64,000 bases of DNA, taken from positions 3,130,727 to 3,194,726 of the forward strand of contig NZ_CP025422.1 of NCBI RefSeq assembly GCF_002848265.1. The letters run 5' to 3'. The position numbers and the translations under genes were made by a program. Every line of letters starts with the position of its first letter. Within the stretch, counting starts at the first letter, position 1. Source of the DNA: Zhihengliuella sp. ISTPL4 (GTDB lineage: Bacteria; Actinomycetota; Actinomycetes; Actinomycetales; Microbacteriaceae). Positions 50,058 to 58,196 of this stretch are shown in pieces. Below the pieces are notes generated by a model, which did no database searches, was not told the DNA's origin, and was given only the letters and a program-made list of their open reading frames with translations.

Positions 50058-51407
50058 ATGGGTAGGGCGGAGAGCAGGGGCGACGAGACGGACGCCATCA
50101 GCGGTGTCACCGCCGCGGAGATCTCGGAGAGCGTCCGCGATCTCGTGGAGCGCGGGACCCTCGTCGCCGGCGACCGGCTCCCTCCGGTCCGCACCCTTGC
50201 GGAGCGCCTCGGCGTCAACCGCAACACCGTGCTCGCCGCCTATCGGTCGCTCGTCAGCGCCCGCATCGCGGCCACCGGTGGACGTACGGGGACGACTGTG
50301 CTCGGCCCCGCCGCGACCCCCGACGAGGGCTTCACCTCCGGGACGGCCCTGCGCGACGTCGGGAGCGGCAACCCGCAGGCGGCGCTCCTGCCCGACCTCG
50401 CGGCGGCGCTCACCTCCGTGCATCCCACCCCCGTGCTCTACGGCGAGTCCGTGATCGATGCCGGGTTGGCCGAGTGGGCGACCAGATGGATCGCGGAGGA
50501 CAACCCGCGTCCGTTCCGGCTGTCGGTCACCGCGGGAGCGGTCGACGCGGTGGAGCGGCTGCTCGCCCAGACTCTGGTGCACGGCGACCGGGTGGGCCTG
50601 GAGGATCCGTGCTTCCTCTCCAGCATCCAGACGGCACGGCTGGCCGGATACTCTCCTGTCGCGATCCCGGTCGACGACGAGGGGATGACGGTGGAGGGTG
50701 TGCGCGACGCCCTGGAGAGCGGCGTCCGTGCGATCGTGTGCACGCCGCGCGCCCACAACCCCACCGGAGTCAGCATCAGCCCGGCTCGCGCCGCAGAGCT
50801 GCGCGAGGTCCTCGCCCCGCACCCGCACGTCCTGGTGATCGAGGACGACCACTTCTCGCTGCTCGCGCCGACGCCGTACGCGAGCATCATCGGGCCGGCG
50901 CAGGAGCGCTGGGCTCTGGTGCGCTCGGTGTCCAAGTTCCTCGGCCCGGACATGCGCCTGGCGCTGACCGCGTCCGACCCGGTCACCGCTGAACGCCTCG
51001 CCCTCCGGCTGAGTCCCGGCACGATGTGGGTGAGCCATGTCATGCAGCAGCTCGCCGCGACCATGCTCCGCGATGCCGGGGTGCACCGGCTGATCGCCGA
51101 GGCCGGGAGCCGGTACGCCGCGCGCAACCGGTCGTTCGCCGCCCTCCTCTCCGCTCGCGGGCTGGGTGTCCGTGCGGAGAGCGGCCTGAACGTCTGGGTG
51201 GACGTCCGAGAAGACGCGGCCGTGGTCGCGGAGCGTCTCGCGCGCCGCGGATGGCTCGTGCGTCCGGGGTCCGAGTTCGCGCTGGAGGAGGGGTCGGCCG
51301 GTTCCCATCATCTGCGGTTGACGGTGCACGACCTCGACGACGCCGACCTGCGACGGCTGGCGGATGACGTGGCGGCCACCGCCGGTCCGGCGGAGGGGGA
51401 CGGATGA
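50058..51407 (+). CDS. MocR-type regulator (GntR wHTH plus aminotransferase domain)
   Basis: 449 residues. GntR winged helix at about 22-85 (LPPVRTLAERLGVNRNTVLAAYRSL), then a fold-type I aminotransferase-like domain. The PLP-binding Lys293 is present in VRSVSKFLGPDMRL, and HNPTGVSIS and IEDDHFSLL are the usual cofactor contacts, so PLP binding is expected. MocR/PdxR proteins sense PLP or amino compounds and control vitamin B6 or amino-acid genes. It overlaps the aminotransferase start (ATGA, 51404-51407). Identical copies of its own operator core occur in front of yggS and a glutamine amidotransferase gene. Confidence 0.92.
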   Translation: MGRAESRGDETDAISGVTAAEISESVRDLVERGTLVAGDRLPPVRTLAERLGVNRNTVLAAYRSLVSARIAATGGRTGTTVLGPAATPDEGFTSGTALRDVGSGNPQAALLPDLAAALTSVHPTPVLYGESVIDAGLAEWATRWIAEDNPRPFRLSVTAGAVDAVERLLAQTLVHGDRVGLEDPCFLSSIQTARLAGYSPVAIPVDDEGMTVEGVRDALESGVRAIVCTPRAHNPTGVSISPARAAELREVLAPHPHVLVIEDDHFSLLAPTPYASIIGPAQERWALVRSVSKFLGPDMRLALTASDPVTAERLALRLSPGTMWVSHVMQQLAATMLRDAGVHRLIAEAGSRYAARNRSFAALLSARGLGVRAESGLNVWVDVREDAAVVAERLARRGWLVRPGSEFALEEGSAGSHHLRLTVHDLDDADLRRLADDVAATAGPAEGDG

Positions 51408-52651
51408 CGGACCGGCATGCCCCGGCCGCTGTCCGCATCGGGCGTTCCTCGCGTCTCGACGGCGTGCTCTACGACCTGCGGGGACCGGTGGCGGAACGTG
51501 CCGCCGAGTTGGAGTCTCGCGGGGAGCGGATCCTCCGCCTCAACATCGGGAACCCCGCGCCGTTCGGCTTCGAGGCGCCGCCCGTGATCGTCGAGGCGCT
51601 GCGAGCTGCCCTTCCGCAGGCTCACGGGTACTCGGAGTCGCCCGGCCTGCCGGAGACGCGGGAGGCGATCCGCGCGCATTACGCACAGCGGCCCGGATTC
51701 CCGGGCATCGGCATCGACGCCGTGACCGTCGGCAACGGCGTCTCCGAGCTGGTGGGGCTCACCCTGCAAGCGCTGCTGGAGCCGGGGGACGAAGTCCTCA
51801 TCCCGAGTCCCGACTATCCGCTGTGGACGGCGTCGACCGTGCTCGCCGGCGGCCAGCCCGTGCACTATCCCTGCGTCGAGGACGCCGGGTGGCTCCCCGA
51901 CCTCGAGGCCATGGCGGCGGCGATCGGACCGCGGACCGTGGCCATCGTCGTCATCAATCCGAACAACCCGACCGGAGCCGTGTACCCCAGGGAGACGCTG
52001 GAGGGCATCGCGGAGCTGGCCCGTCGCCACGGTCTGCTGCTGCTCTCGGACGAGATCTACGACCGTGTCGTGTATCCGGGCTTCGTGCACGTCTCGACGG
52101 CGCAGATCGCCACCGGCGTGCCCTGTGTCACCTTCGCCGGGCTGTCCAAGACCCACCGCGTCGCCGGCTACCGGGCGGCCTGGGCGCTCACGACAGGATT
52201 CGCCGCCGACGATCCCTTCCTCTCCGGCCTGCGGCTGCTCGCCTCGATGCGGATGTGCGCGTCCGTGCCGGCGCAGCATGCGATCACGGCGGCGCTGGGC
52301 CACGATCGATCGCTCGATGCGCTCGTCTCGGCAGAGGGGCGGCTGACCGTGCAGCGAGACGCGGCCACGGCCGCGCTCCGCGCGATTCCCGGTGTGGAGG
52401 TGCAGGAGGCGGGCGGCGGTCTCTACCTCTTCCCCCGCCTCGACCCGGAGGTGTTCGGCATCCTCGACGACGAGCGGCTCGTGCTCGACTTCCTGGACGC
52501 CGAGCGCATCCTCCTCGTCCACGGCCGCGCCTTCAACGGCGCGGATACCGACCATCTGCGTATCGCCTTCCTGCCTGAGACCGGCGTCCTCGTCGACGCG
52601 GTGCAGCGTTTCGGGCGGTTCCTGCAGGGGTACTCCCCGCCGGGACGCTGA
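51404..52651 (+). CDS. AlaA-like class I/II aminotransferase
   Basis: 415 residues. Fold-type I PLP enzyme with Lys249 in FAGLSKTHRVAGYRAAW, INPNNPTGAVYPRETL, DEIYDRVVYPG and SPDYPLWTA. The pattern LNIGNPAPFGFEAPPVI is typical of the AlaA (alanine/glutamate-pyruvate) group. It is coupled to the MocR gene by a four-base overlap, suggesting that MocR controls its level in response to PLP or an amino acid. Confidence 0.9.
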   Translation: MTDRHAPAAVRIGRSSRLDGVLYDLRGPVAERAAELESRGERILRLNIGNPAPFGFEAPPVIVEALRAALPQAHGYSESPGLPETREAIRAHYAQRPGFPGIGIDAVTVGNGVSELVGLTLQALLEPGDEVLIPSPDYPLWTASTVLAGGQPVHYPCVEDAGWLPDLEAMAAAIGPRTVAIVVINPNNPTGAVYPRETLEGIAELARRHGLLLLSDEIYDRVVYPGFVHVSTAQIATGVPCVTFAGLSKTHRVAGYRAAWALTTGFAADDPFLSGLRLLASMRMCASVPAQHAITAALGHDRSLDALVSAEGRLTVQRDAATAALRAIPGVEVQEAGGGLYLFPRLDPEVFGILDDERLVLDFLDAERILLVHGRAFNGADTDHLRIAFLPETGVLVDAVQRFGRFLQGYSPPGR

Positions 52652-52664
52652 GGACCCCAGACCC

Positions 52665-52735
52665 GGTGGAGTGACCGAGTGGCCAGGTCACGGTCCGCAA
52701 GACCGCGCACGCAGGTTCGATTCCTGCCTCCACCT
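52665..52735 (+). tRNA. trnC: tRNA-Cys (anticodon GCA) with C33
   Basis: 71 bases folding into a full cloverleaf: acceptor GGTGGAG/CTCCACC, a 3-bp D stem (ACC/GGT), T stem GCAGG/CCTGC with loop TTCGATT and T73 as discriminator. The anticodon loop is CCGCAAG, so the anticodon is GCA and position 33 is C instead of the near-universal U. A27-C43 is also unpaired at the top of the anticodon stem. It lies 13 bases after the aminotransferase stop. Confidence 0.9.
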
Positions 52736-52765
52736 CTGATCGCCGACCTTCGGGCCGCGCCGAGT

Positions 52766-53617
52766 TCAGGCCGCGAGGCCGAGCCAGGCCCGCGGGGAGC
52801 GGCCCAGTCGCTGGGTGAATGCGCGGGAGAAGGCGGAGGCGCTCGCATAGCCGAGATCGGCGGCGACAGCGCTCACCGACATCCCTGCCCGCAGTTGCTC
52901 TTGGGCGATCGTGAGCCGCCACTCCGTCAGGTAGTCGCCCGGCGCGCGGCCGACGACCTCCTTGAATCGCGCTGCGAACGCGCTGCGCGACATGGTCGCC
53001 GTGCGCGCGAGCGCGTCGAGGCTCCAAGGTTCTCCGGGGGCCTCGTGCATCGCCACGAGGGCGGGTGCGAGTCGCTCGTCGGCCAGTCCGGGCAGCAGCC
53101 CCGGCGGCAGCGCCAGCTCGCCCGAGTGGTCGAGCATCCAGCGCAGGAGCTGGATGAGCACGACCTCGAACATCCGATCGGCGACCAGAGGACGGCCGCA
53201 GCGCACGTTGTCGACCTCGGCGAAGAGGAGGTCCAGCGCGGGAGCGAGGGTCGACACCTCGTCAAGGGGCAGGACGATCACGGAGGGGAGGGTGCGGACG
53301 AGCGGATGCGTCGTCCCGCCGTCGAAGTCGATCGTGGCGCAGGCGAAGTCCGACTCCTCGGTCGGCGCGTTGAGGAAGGTGTGATCGATCGGGCGGGGGA
53401 AGAACAGCAGGCTCGGCCGCGTGATGGTCTCCCGCTCGATGCGCCCGTCCGGGCGCTGATGCGTGACCTCCATCTCGCCGCGACGCAGCACGTGGAGGAA
53501 GCCGTGGCCTGCGCTCGCCGCGAAGACCGTCGTGCCGCAGAGGGGGCCGGTGTGAAACAGGCGGCTGCGCACCCGGAAGCGATCGAGCAGGGGGGTGAGA
53601 CGGTCGAGTGGCGGCAT
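52766..53617 (-). CDS. AraC-family transcriptional regulator with cupin domain
   Basis: 283 residues. A cupin-type N-terminal domain (about 15-150; GHGFLHVLRRGEMEVTH, PSLLFFPRPIDHTF) precedes two helix-turn-helix motifs (about 195-280; WSLDALARTATMSRSAFAARFKEVVGRAPGDYLTEWRL and VSAVAADLGYASASAFSRAFTQRLGRSPRAW). It is divergent from the AhpD-like gene at 53740, the family's frequent partner. The start ATG at 53617 follows GGAAGG. Confidence 0.9.
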   Translation of the reverse strand: MPPLDRLTPLLDRFRVRSRLFHTGPLCGTTVFAASAGHGFLHVLRRGEMEVTHQRPDGRIERETITRPSLLFFPRPIDHTFLNAPTEESDFACATIDFDGGTTHPLVRTLPSVIVLPLDEVSTLAPALDLLFAEVDNVRCGRPLVADRMFEVVLIQLLRWMLDHSGELALPPGLLPGLADERLAPALVAMHEAPGEPWSLDALARTATMSRSAFAARFKEVVGRAPGDYLTEWRLTIAQEQLRAGMSVSAVAADLGYASASAFSRAFTQRLGRSPRAWLGLAA

Positions 53618-53739
53618 CCTTCCATTCTTCTGGACGATGTGTCATGAATACAAGACCGGATGATGCGTATCATCCTGCGCTCCACGGAAGACTGAAGGGG
53701 AAGCCGAACCCGGCCCGTCCCGAAACAAAGGAGCATCCC

Positions 53740-54285
53740 ATGCCCAACGTCCCTCTCGTCGACCGTGAGACCGCCACCGGCCCCGTCAAGGACCAGCTCG
53801 AGCAGATCGGCTCCGCGTTCGGTGCCGTTCCCGCCATGTTCCGCGCGGTCGCGAACTCGCCCGCTGCTCTGACCAGCATGTGGAGCGCGTTCGGCGCCTA
53901 CGGCGGGGGCACGCTCGGCGCGGCTCTCGGGGAGCAGATCGCCGTCGCCGTCGCGAACCGCAACTCGTGCGGCTACTGCCTCGCCGCGCACACCGCGCTC
54001 GGCAAGAAGGCCGGCCTGTCGAAAGAGGTCCTCGCCGAGGCGCAGGAAGGCACCTCCGATGACCCCCGCACCGCGGCGCTGCTGGCCTTCGCGCTCAAGC
54101 TCGTCGAGGAGCGGGGCCAGGTGGCCTCGGCCGACGTCGACGCCCTTCGCGCGCACGGCTGGAACGACGAGCAGATCGTCGAGACCATCGGCCAGGTCGC
54201 GCTGAACCTCTTCACGAACTACGTGAACATCGCGCTCGACGTGCCGATCGACTTCCCGACGGTGCCGCTGCGTCGCGCCGCCTGA
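53740..54285 (+). CDS. AhpD-like carboxymuconolactone decarboxylase-family protein
   Basis: 181 residues, all helical. The redox centre NSCGYCLAAHT (CxxC plus His, about residues 75-84) is intact, so a peroxidase-related AhpD-type thiol activity is likely rather than decarboxylation. Ribosome site AAAGGAGCATCCC before ATG 53740. It is divergent from the AraC regulator, which probably induces it on oxidative or electrophilic stress. Confidence 0.9.
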   Translation: MPNVPLVDRETATGPVKDQLEQIGSAFGAVPAMFRAVANSPAALTSMWSAFGAYGGGTLGAALGEQIAVAVANRNSCGYCLAAHTALGKKAGLSKEVLAEAQEGTSDDPRTAALLAFALKLVEERGQVASADVDALRAHGWNDEQIVETIGQVALNLFTNYVNIALDVPIDFPTVPLRRAA

Positions 54286-54298
54286 GGTCGAGGGGAGT

Positions 54299-54329
54299 AG
54301 AGGCCGGATCCGCTGGGGGTCCGGCCTCT
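54299..54329. terminator. Bidirectional terminator hairpin
   Basis: A 10-bp perfect stem (54299-54308 with 54320-54329) and 11-base loop, followed by TT, between the AhpD-like gene and the converging amidotransferase gene. Confidence 0.8.
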
Positions 54330-54350
54330 TCCGCTGCGCGGGTGGTCTCG

Positions 54351-55064
54351 CTAGGCCTCGATCGCATCCAGCCAGTCGGTGAGGACGCGGGTGGCGAGGG
54401 TCTCGAGCCGGGGGCCCAGCGCGCGCGCCTCTTCTCGGATCATCCGCGGGTCGATGCCGTGGTGATGCAGCTCGTGGGCGTGGCCGATGAGCCAGCGCTC
54501 GATGGCGCGGTGATCGGCTTCCAGGTGGAACTGAAGACCGAGTGTGCGTCCGACCGCGAAGGCCTGATGGGGATAGCCGGGCGTGCATGCCAGGGACTGG
54601 GCGCCGGCCGGGATCGCGAACTCGTCGCCGTGCCAGTGCAGCACAGGCTCGCCGTCGAGCGGGGCCAAGACGGACTCCCTGCCCTCGGGGGTCAGTGTGA
54701 GCGGACCGAAGCCGATCTCGACCGCCCCGGTCGGACGGACCCCCGCGCCCAGGGACTCAGCCAGGAGCTGGGCTCCGAGGCAGACGCCGAGCGTGGCGCC
54801 GCCGCTGTCGAGGCGAGCCGCGAGGGCGGACTTCGAGGAGCGCAGGAAGGGATAGCGGTCGTCGTCGTACATGCCGATCGGTCCGCCGAGGACGATGAGC
54901 AGGTCGACGGCGGTGACGACGTTCTCGTCGATATCGTCGATGCCGGCGTCGAGGAGGGTGATCTCGTAACCGCGCTCCGCCAGCAGAGGGGCGAGGATCC
55001 CGAGGTCTTCGAAGGGGACGTGGCGGACGGCGACCGCCGTTCGGAGCGGACGGGGCGCGGACAT
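54351..55064 (-). CDS. Class I glutamine amidotransferase
   Basis: 237 residues. Nucleophile Cys95 in LGVCLGAQLLAE, His180 and Glu182 in LQFHLEAD, and LIVLGGPIGMYDDDRYPFL as the oxyanion region. It is a stand-alone amidotransferase of the GMP-synthase-like group; the ammonia-accepting partner is not visible. Ribosome site GAGGAG precedes ATG 55064. The identical MocR-core palindrome lies 19 bases upstream (55083-55098), so it is a probable target of that regulator. Confidence 0.88.
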   Translation of the reverse strand: MSAPRPLRTAVAVRHVPFEDLGILAPLLAERGYEITLLDAGIDDIDENVVTAVDLLIVLGGPIGMYDDDRYPFLRSSKSALAARLDSGGATLGVCLGAQLLAESLGAGVRPTGAVEIGFGPLTLTPEGRESVLAPLDGEPVLHWHGDEFAIPAGAQSLACTPGYPHQAFAVGRTLGLQFHLEADHRAIERWLIGHAHELHHHGIDPRMIREEARALGPRLETLATRVLTDWLDAIEA

Positions 55065-55082
55065 GCACTCTCCTCGGATAGA

Positions 55083-55098
55083 TTTGACCTATGTCAAA
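55083..55098. promoter_or_regulatory. MocR-type palindrome upstream of the amidotransferase gene
   Basis: TTTGACCTATGTCAAA, the same 16-mer as at 55181 and (in reverse) within the 50010-50049 palindrome. It lies directly upstream of the ribosome site of the minus-strand amidotransferase gene. Confidence 0.8.
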
Positions 55099-55180
55099 GT
55101 AGCACAGGAGCTTCGGGGTGCCGAGGCGATCGCGCGCGCCGCGGGTCCCTGTTCCTCCGGCGGAGCGCACTCTGCTAGGT

Positions 55181-55196
55181 TTTGACCTATGTCAAA
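55181..55196. promoter_or_regulatory. MocR-type palindrome overlapping the yggS start codon
   Basis: TTTGACCTATGTCAAA again; its centre contains the ATG of yggS at 55189. The -10 TAGGTT (55176-55181) ends seven bases before the ATG, so the transcript is probably leaderless and the site would overlap the transcription start. Confidence 0.8.
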
Positions 55197-55968
55197 GCCC
55201 GAGCCCTTCGCAGGCGGTGCCGAGCGCTATCCGACGGCCTTCACCGGCGCGGACTTCCGCGCCAACGCCGCCGCCGTCCGCGCCCGCATCGCCGCCGCCG
55301 CCGGGCGTGCGGGCCGTGATCCCGGTGCGGTGGACCTGCTGCCGGTGAGCAAGACCGTCCCGACCGATCGCGTGCGGGTGGCCATCGGTGCCGGCTTGCG
55401 CCGCCTCGGCGAGAACAAGGTGCAGGAGGCCGTGCGCAAGAACCGGGAGACGGCCGACCTCGACGTGGACTGGGTGGTCATCGGCCACCTGCAGACGAAC
55501 AAGGCCAGGGACGTCGCGTCTTTCGCCGCCGAGTTCCAGGCGCTCGACCGGCTCCGGGTCGCCGAGGCCTTGGACCGGCGTCTCCAGGCCGCGGGGCGCA
55601 CCCTCGATGTGTACGTGCAGGTGAACACGTCAGCCGAAGACTCGAAGTTCGGGATGCCGCCCGAGGAGCTGCCGGGCTTCCTGAAGGCCCTGCCGTCCTA
55701 CGGTGCCCTCCGTGTCCGCGGGCTGATGACGCTCGCGCTGCTCACGCCGGACGACGCCAGGGTGCGGGAGTGCTTCGCGCTGCTGCGCACCCTCCGTGAC
55801 CGGGCCCGCGAGGAGGATCCCGACCTCATCGGCGACGGTGCCTTGTCGATGGGCATGTCCGGCGACTACGAGATCGCCGTCGAGGAGGGGGCGACGTGCG
55901 TGCGGGTCGGCCAGGCGATCTTCGGCGCGCGATCCGTCCCCGACAGTCACTACTGGCCGGAGGGCTGA
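55189..55968 (+). CDS. yggS: PLP homeostasis protein YggS
   Basis: 259 residues, fold-type III TIM barrel that binds PLP through Lys55 in LLPVSKTVP. GENKVQEA, WVVIGHLQTNKARDVA, VYVQVNTSAEDSKFG and MGMSGDYEIAVEEGATCVRVGQAIFG are all conserved. YggS proteins buffer free PLP and affect amino-acid pools; they have no known catalytic activity. A MocR-type palindrome overlaps the start, which ties this PLP protein to the PLP-sensing regulator at 50058. Confidence 0.93.
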   Translation: MSKPEPFAGGAERYPTAFTGADFRANAAAVRARIAAAAGRAGRDPGAVDLLPVSKTVPTDRVRVAIGAGLRRLGENKVQEAVRKNRETADLDVDWVVIGHLQTNKARDVASFAAEFQALDRLRVAEALDRRLQAAGRTLDVYVQVNTSAEDSKFGMPPEELPGFLKALPSYGALRVRGLMTLALLTPDDARVRECFALLRTLRDRAREEDPDLIGDGALSMGMSGDYEIAVEEGATCVRVGQAIFGARSVPDSHYWPEG

Positions 55969-55975
55969 CCTCCGC

Positions 55976-56182
55976 TCAGTCCTCGGTGCGGAAGCCGGCC
56001 GCCTTGTGCGTGCCGTCGCAGAAGGGCTTGAGTGCGGAGAGTCCGCAGCGGCACAGCGCGACCGTGCGGCGACGCGGGTCGATGACCGTGCCGTCGCTCG
56101 CGTGCAGCTCGATCTCGCCTCGGACGAGCAGGGGGCCGTCCGGGTACGCGGTGACGGTCACCGGTTCGTCCCGGCCGCTCAT
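55976..56182 (-). CDS. CDGSH iron-sulfur protein
   Basis: 68 residues. The [2Fe-2S] motif CRCGLSALKPFCDGTHKAAGF has three Cys and one His ligand. Single-domain soluble CDGSH proteins act in redox or cluster transfer. The start overlaps the stop of the following (upstream) redox-enzyme gene by ATGA (56179-56182), indicating coupling with that gene. Confidence 0.92.
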   Translation of the reverse strand: MSGRDEPVTVTAYPDGPLLVRGEIELHASDGTVIDPRRRTVALCRCGLSALKPFCDGTHKAAGFRTED

Positions 56183-57225
56183 GCCGTCGTCCTCTCCCGC
56201 AGCGCTGAGCGGCCTTCGGTCCAGGCGTCGAGGGTGTGGGCTCCAGCCCAGCCGTCGACCGTGAGGCACGCCGCCGCGCCGAACAGGATGTCCGCCAGCA
56301 GTTCGGGACGGTCCTCCGCGAGGCTCCCCGCGAGGTCGCGGGCGGCGATCTGCTCGTGCACCGCGTCGGCCTCCACGTGCTCCTCGAAGTACGCGGCGAC
56401 CTCGTCGGCGAATCCCAGCCGGTGCAGGCCGTCGGCGTAGAAGCGGCAAGGGATCGACGAGGTCATCTCATAGGCGGCGAGGTGCCCGACGATCGCGCCG
56501 ACGAGCCGGCGGTTGAGTCCGAACAGGCTCATCATGTTGTGCGAGGCGAGCGTGATCGCCGGGGCGTCGTCGACGTAGGCGCCGTACGTGTCGTCGAGCC
56601 CCGCCGCGCGCAGGGCCCGGGCGTACAGCTCCGCGTGCACGCGCTGAGGGCGGCCGCCGCCGTACTCGTCGGACTGGATCTCCACGAGCGCGGCCTTGGG
56701 ACGGCCCGTCAGCCGCGGGATGGCCCAGGAGTGCGGGTCGGCCTCCCGCAGGGTGTACACCGAGCGGAGGATCAGGGACTCCTCGGCCTGTTCGCGGGTG
56801 GCCTTCCTGGCGATGTGCCGGGACAGGCTGGGTCCGGTGTCGGCGGCGGCGAGGGCGAACAGGGCACGCCCGACGGCGTCGACCGCGGGTTCCGGAAGCT
56901 CCGGCACCGGCACCGTCTCGCGCAGTGCAGCCTCGAAGGCGTCCTCGAGGATCCGGCGCGCGGTGACGACCCCCGCCTCCCACTCCAGCGCCGCATCGAG
57001 CTGGGGAAGCGAACCGTAGGAGGAGGCGTAGAGGACGAACAAAGCGAGCTGGATGTCGTCGTCGCGGACCACGTCGTCGCTCGCGGCGACGGCGGCGGTG
57101 GCGAGGTCGGGAAGGGCGGCGGCGTCGCCGCCGCGACCGGTGAGCACGGAGAGGACGGCACTCGACAGCGGGCCGCGCGGCGAGAAGGCGACGGCGGTGT
57201 CGGCGTCGAGGGTGGAAACGGTCAT
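56179..57225 (-). CDS. Iron-containing redox enzyme, haem-oxygenase fold
   Basis: 348 residues, helical throughout, matching the haem oxygenase-like diiron superfamily used by many unassigned oxidases. Candidate metal-ligand segments are EIQSDEYGGGRPQRVHAELYARAL (Glu and His), HLAAYEMTSSIPCRFYADGL and YFEEHVEADAVHEQIAARDLA. These carry the E..H/D..H pattern in three helices. It probably oxidises or cleaves a small substrate with oxygen. It is coupled to the CDGSH gene, which may supply electrons. Start ATG 57225 follows GGGAGCC. Confidence 0.85.
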   Translation of the reverse strand: MTVSTLDADTAVAFSPRGPLSSAVLSVLTGRGGDAAALPDLATAAVAASDDVVRDDDIQLALFVLYASSYGSLPQLDAALEWEAGVVTARRILEDAFEAALRETVPVPELPEPAVDAVGRALFALAAADTGPSLSRHIARKATREQAEESLILRSVYTLREADPHSWAIPRLTGRPKAALVEIQSDEYGGGRPQRVHAELYARALRAAGLDDTYGAYVDDAPAITLASHNMMSLFGLNRRLVGAIVGHLAAYEMTSSIPCRFYADGLHRLGFADEVAAYFEEHVEADAVHEQIAARDLAGSLAEDRPELLADILFGAAACLTVDGWAGAHTLDAWTEGRSALRERTTA

Positions 57226-57326
57226 GCGGAGGGGCTCCCATCGAATCGATCACCCGCATCCTCACCCGCGCGAGCGGCGATCGCCAGGGACTTGACGCCG
57301 AGGTGCTCGGCAGGCAAGCGGGTGCC

Positions 57327-58196
57327 TCACGGGCAGGCGGCGAACACGTACCCCTCATCGCCCGGAGTGACGAGGTCGCGGTCGCGGAGCACCATGGATG
57401 CCGGGGTGTCCGGATCGGCGCACAGCTCCGCGAAAGGCCGCGGCAGCTGGTCGGTGTACTCGATGTCGATCACGTGCGTCCCGTAGACGGCGGTGTACGC
57501 GCCGCATTCCGTGTACGCGGCGCACTCCTCCGTCACGGCGAAGTCGAAGCCCGCGCGCTCCTTCAGGACTTCCGCATGCTCTGCCGCGTTCTTCTGCCCG
57601 GCGGCCAGGCCGACGCCGTGCGCCGCATCGACGAGGAGCTCCGCGAGCGCGAGGTTGTCGTCCCGACTCAGGGCACCGTGCGACCGCGAGAAGGAATCGA
57701 GGTTGTCGAACTCGACCGCCTGGAAGCCGGAGTCCGCGCAGCCCTCGATCCACGGGATCACGATCCCGGCGATGCGGGACCGCTGCGCCGCGCTGCCGGT
57801 GTCCAGGAGGGCCTCGTCGGGCCAGTCGGGGTCGAAGACCACGTGACCGCCGTCCTGCAGGAGCAGGTCGTCGGGCCAGGCGTCGAGCTCGCCCGGCTGG
57901 GTCTGGAAGCCATTGACGTAGCAGACGGAGTAGAGGCCTGCGGCCGGCTCCGCGCTGCGGTCGCGGCCGACGATGCCCACGCCGGCGGGCGGGTCGTAGG
58001 CGCCGCCGAGCTGGTAGTCCGGGAGGGCGGAGGCCGGGGGCGGCGCGACATCGGCCGACGCCCCCGTTCCCGCCGCAGGGAGAGGGGGCGGAGCGGTGCA
58101 GGCGGCGAGTGCGAGGACCCCGACGGTGACGAACGCCCCCAGCGTCAGGGAGACGCGTGTCCTTGTGCGATCGCCTCGTGCACCCGAGACGCTCAT
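57327..58196 (-). CDS. GH114-like secreted glycosidase (endo-alpha-1,4-polygalactosaminidase family)
   Basis: 289 residues. Signal peptide with lipobox LAAC near 31-34, then a TIM-barrel-like domain: GLYSVCYVNGFQTQ, WPDDLLLQDGGHVVFDPDWPDEALLDTG, GFQAVEFDNLDSFSRSHG and GLAAGQKNAAEH, with acidic residues in D-P-D-W and EFDNLD typical of GH114 active sites. The family degrades galactosaminogalactan-type polymers. It overlaps the MFS gene by ATGA (58193-58196), an unusual pairing. Confidence 0.85.
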   Translation of the reverse strand: MSVSGARGDRTRTRVSLTLGAFVTVGVLALAACTAPPPLPAAGTGASADVAPPPASALPDYQLGGAYDPPAGVGIVGRDRSAEPAAGLYSVCYVNGFQTQPGELDAWPDDLLLQDGGHVVFDPDWPDEALLDTGSAAQRSRIAGIVIPWIEGCADSGFQAVEFDNLDSFSRSHGALSRDDNLALAELLVDAAHGVGLAAGQKNAAEHAEVLKERAGFDFAVTEECAAYTECGAYTAVYGTHVIDIEYTDQLPRPFAELCADPDTPASMVLRDRDLVTPGDEGYVFAACP

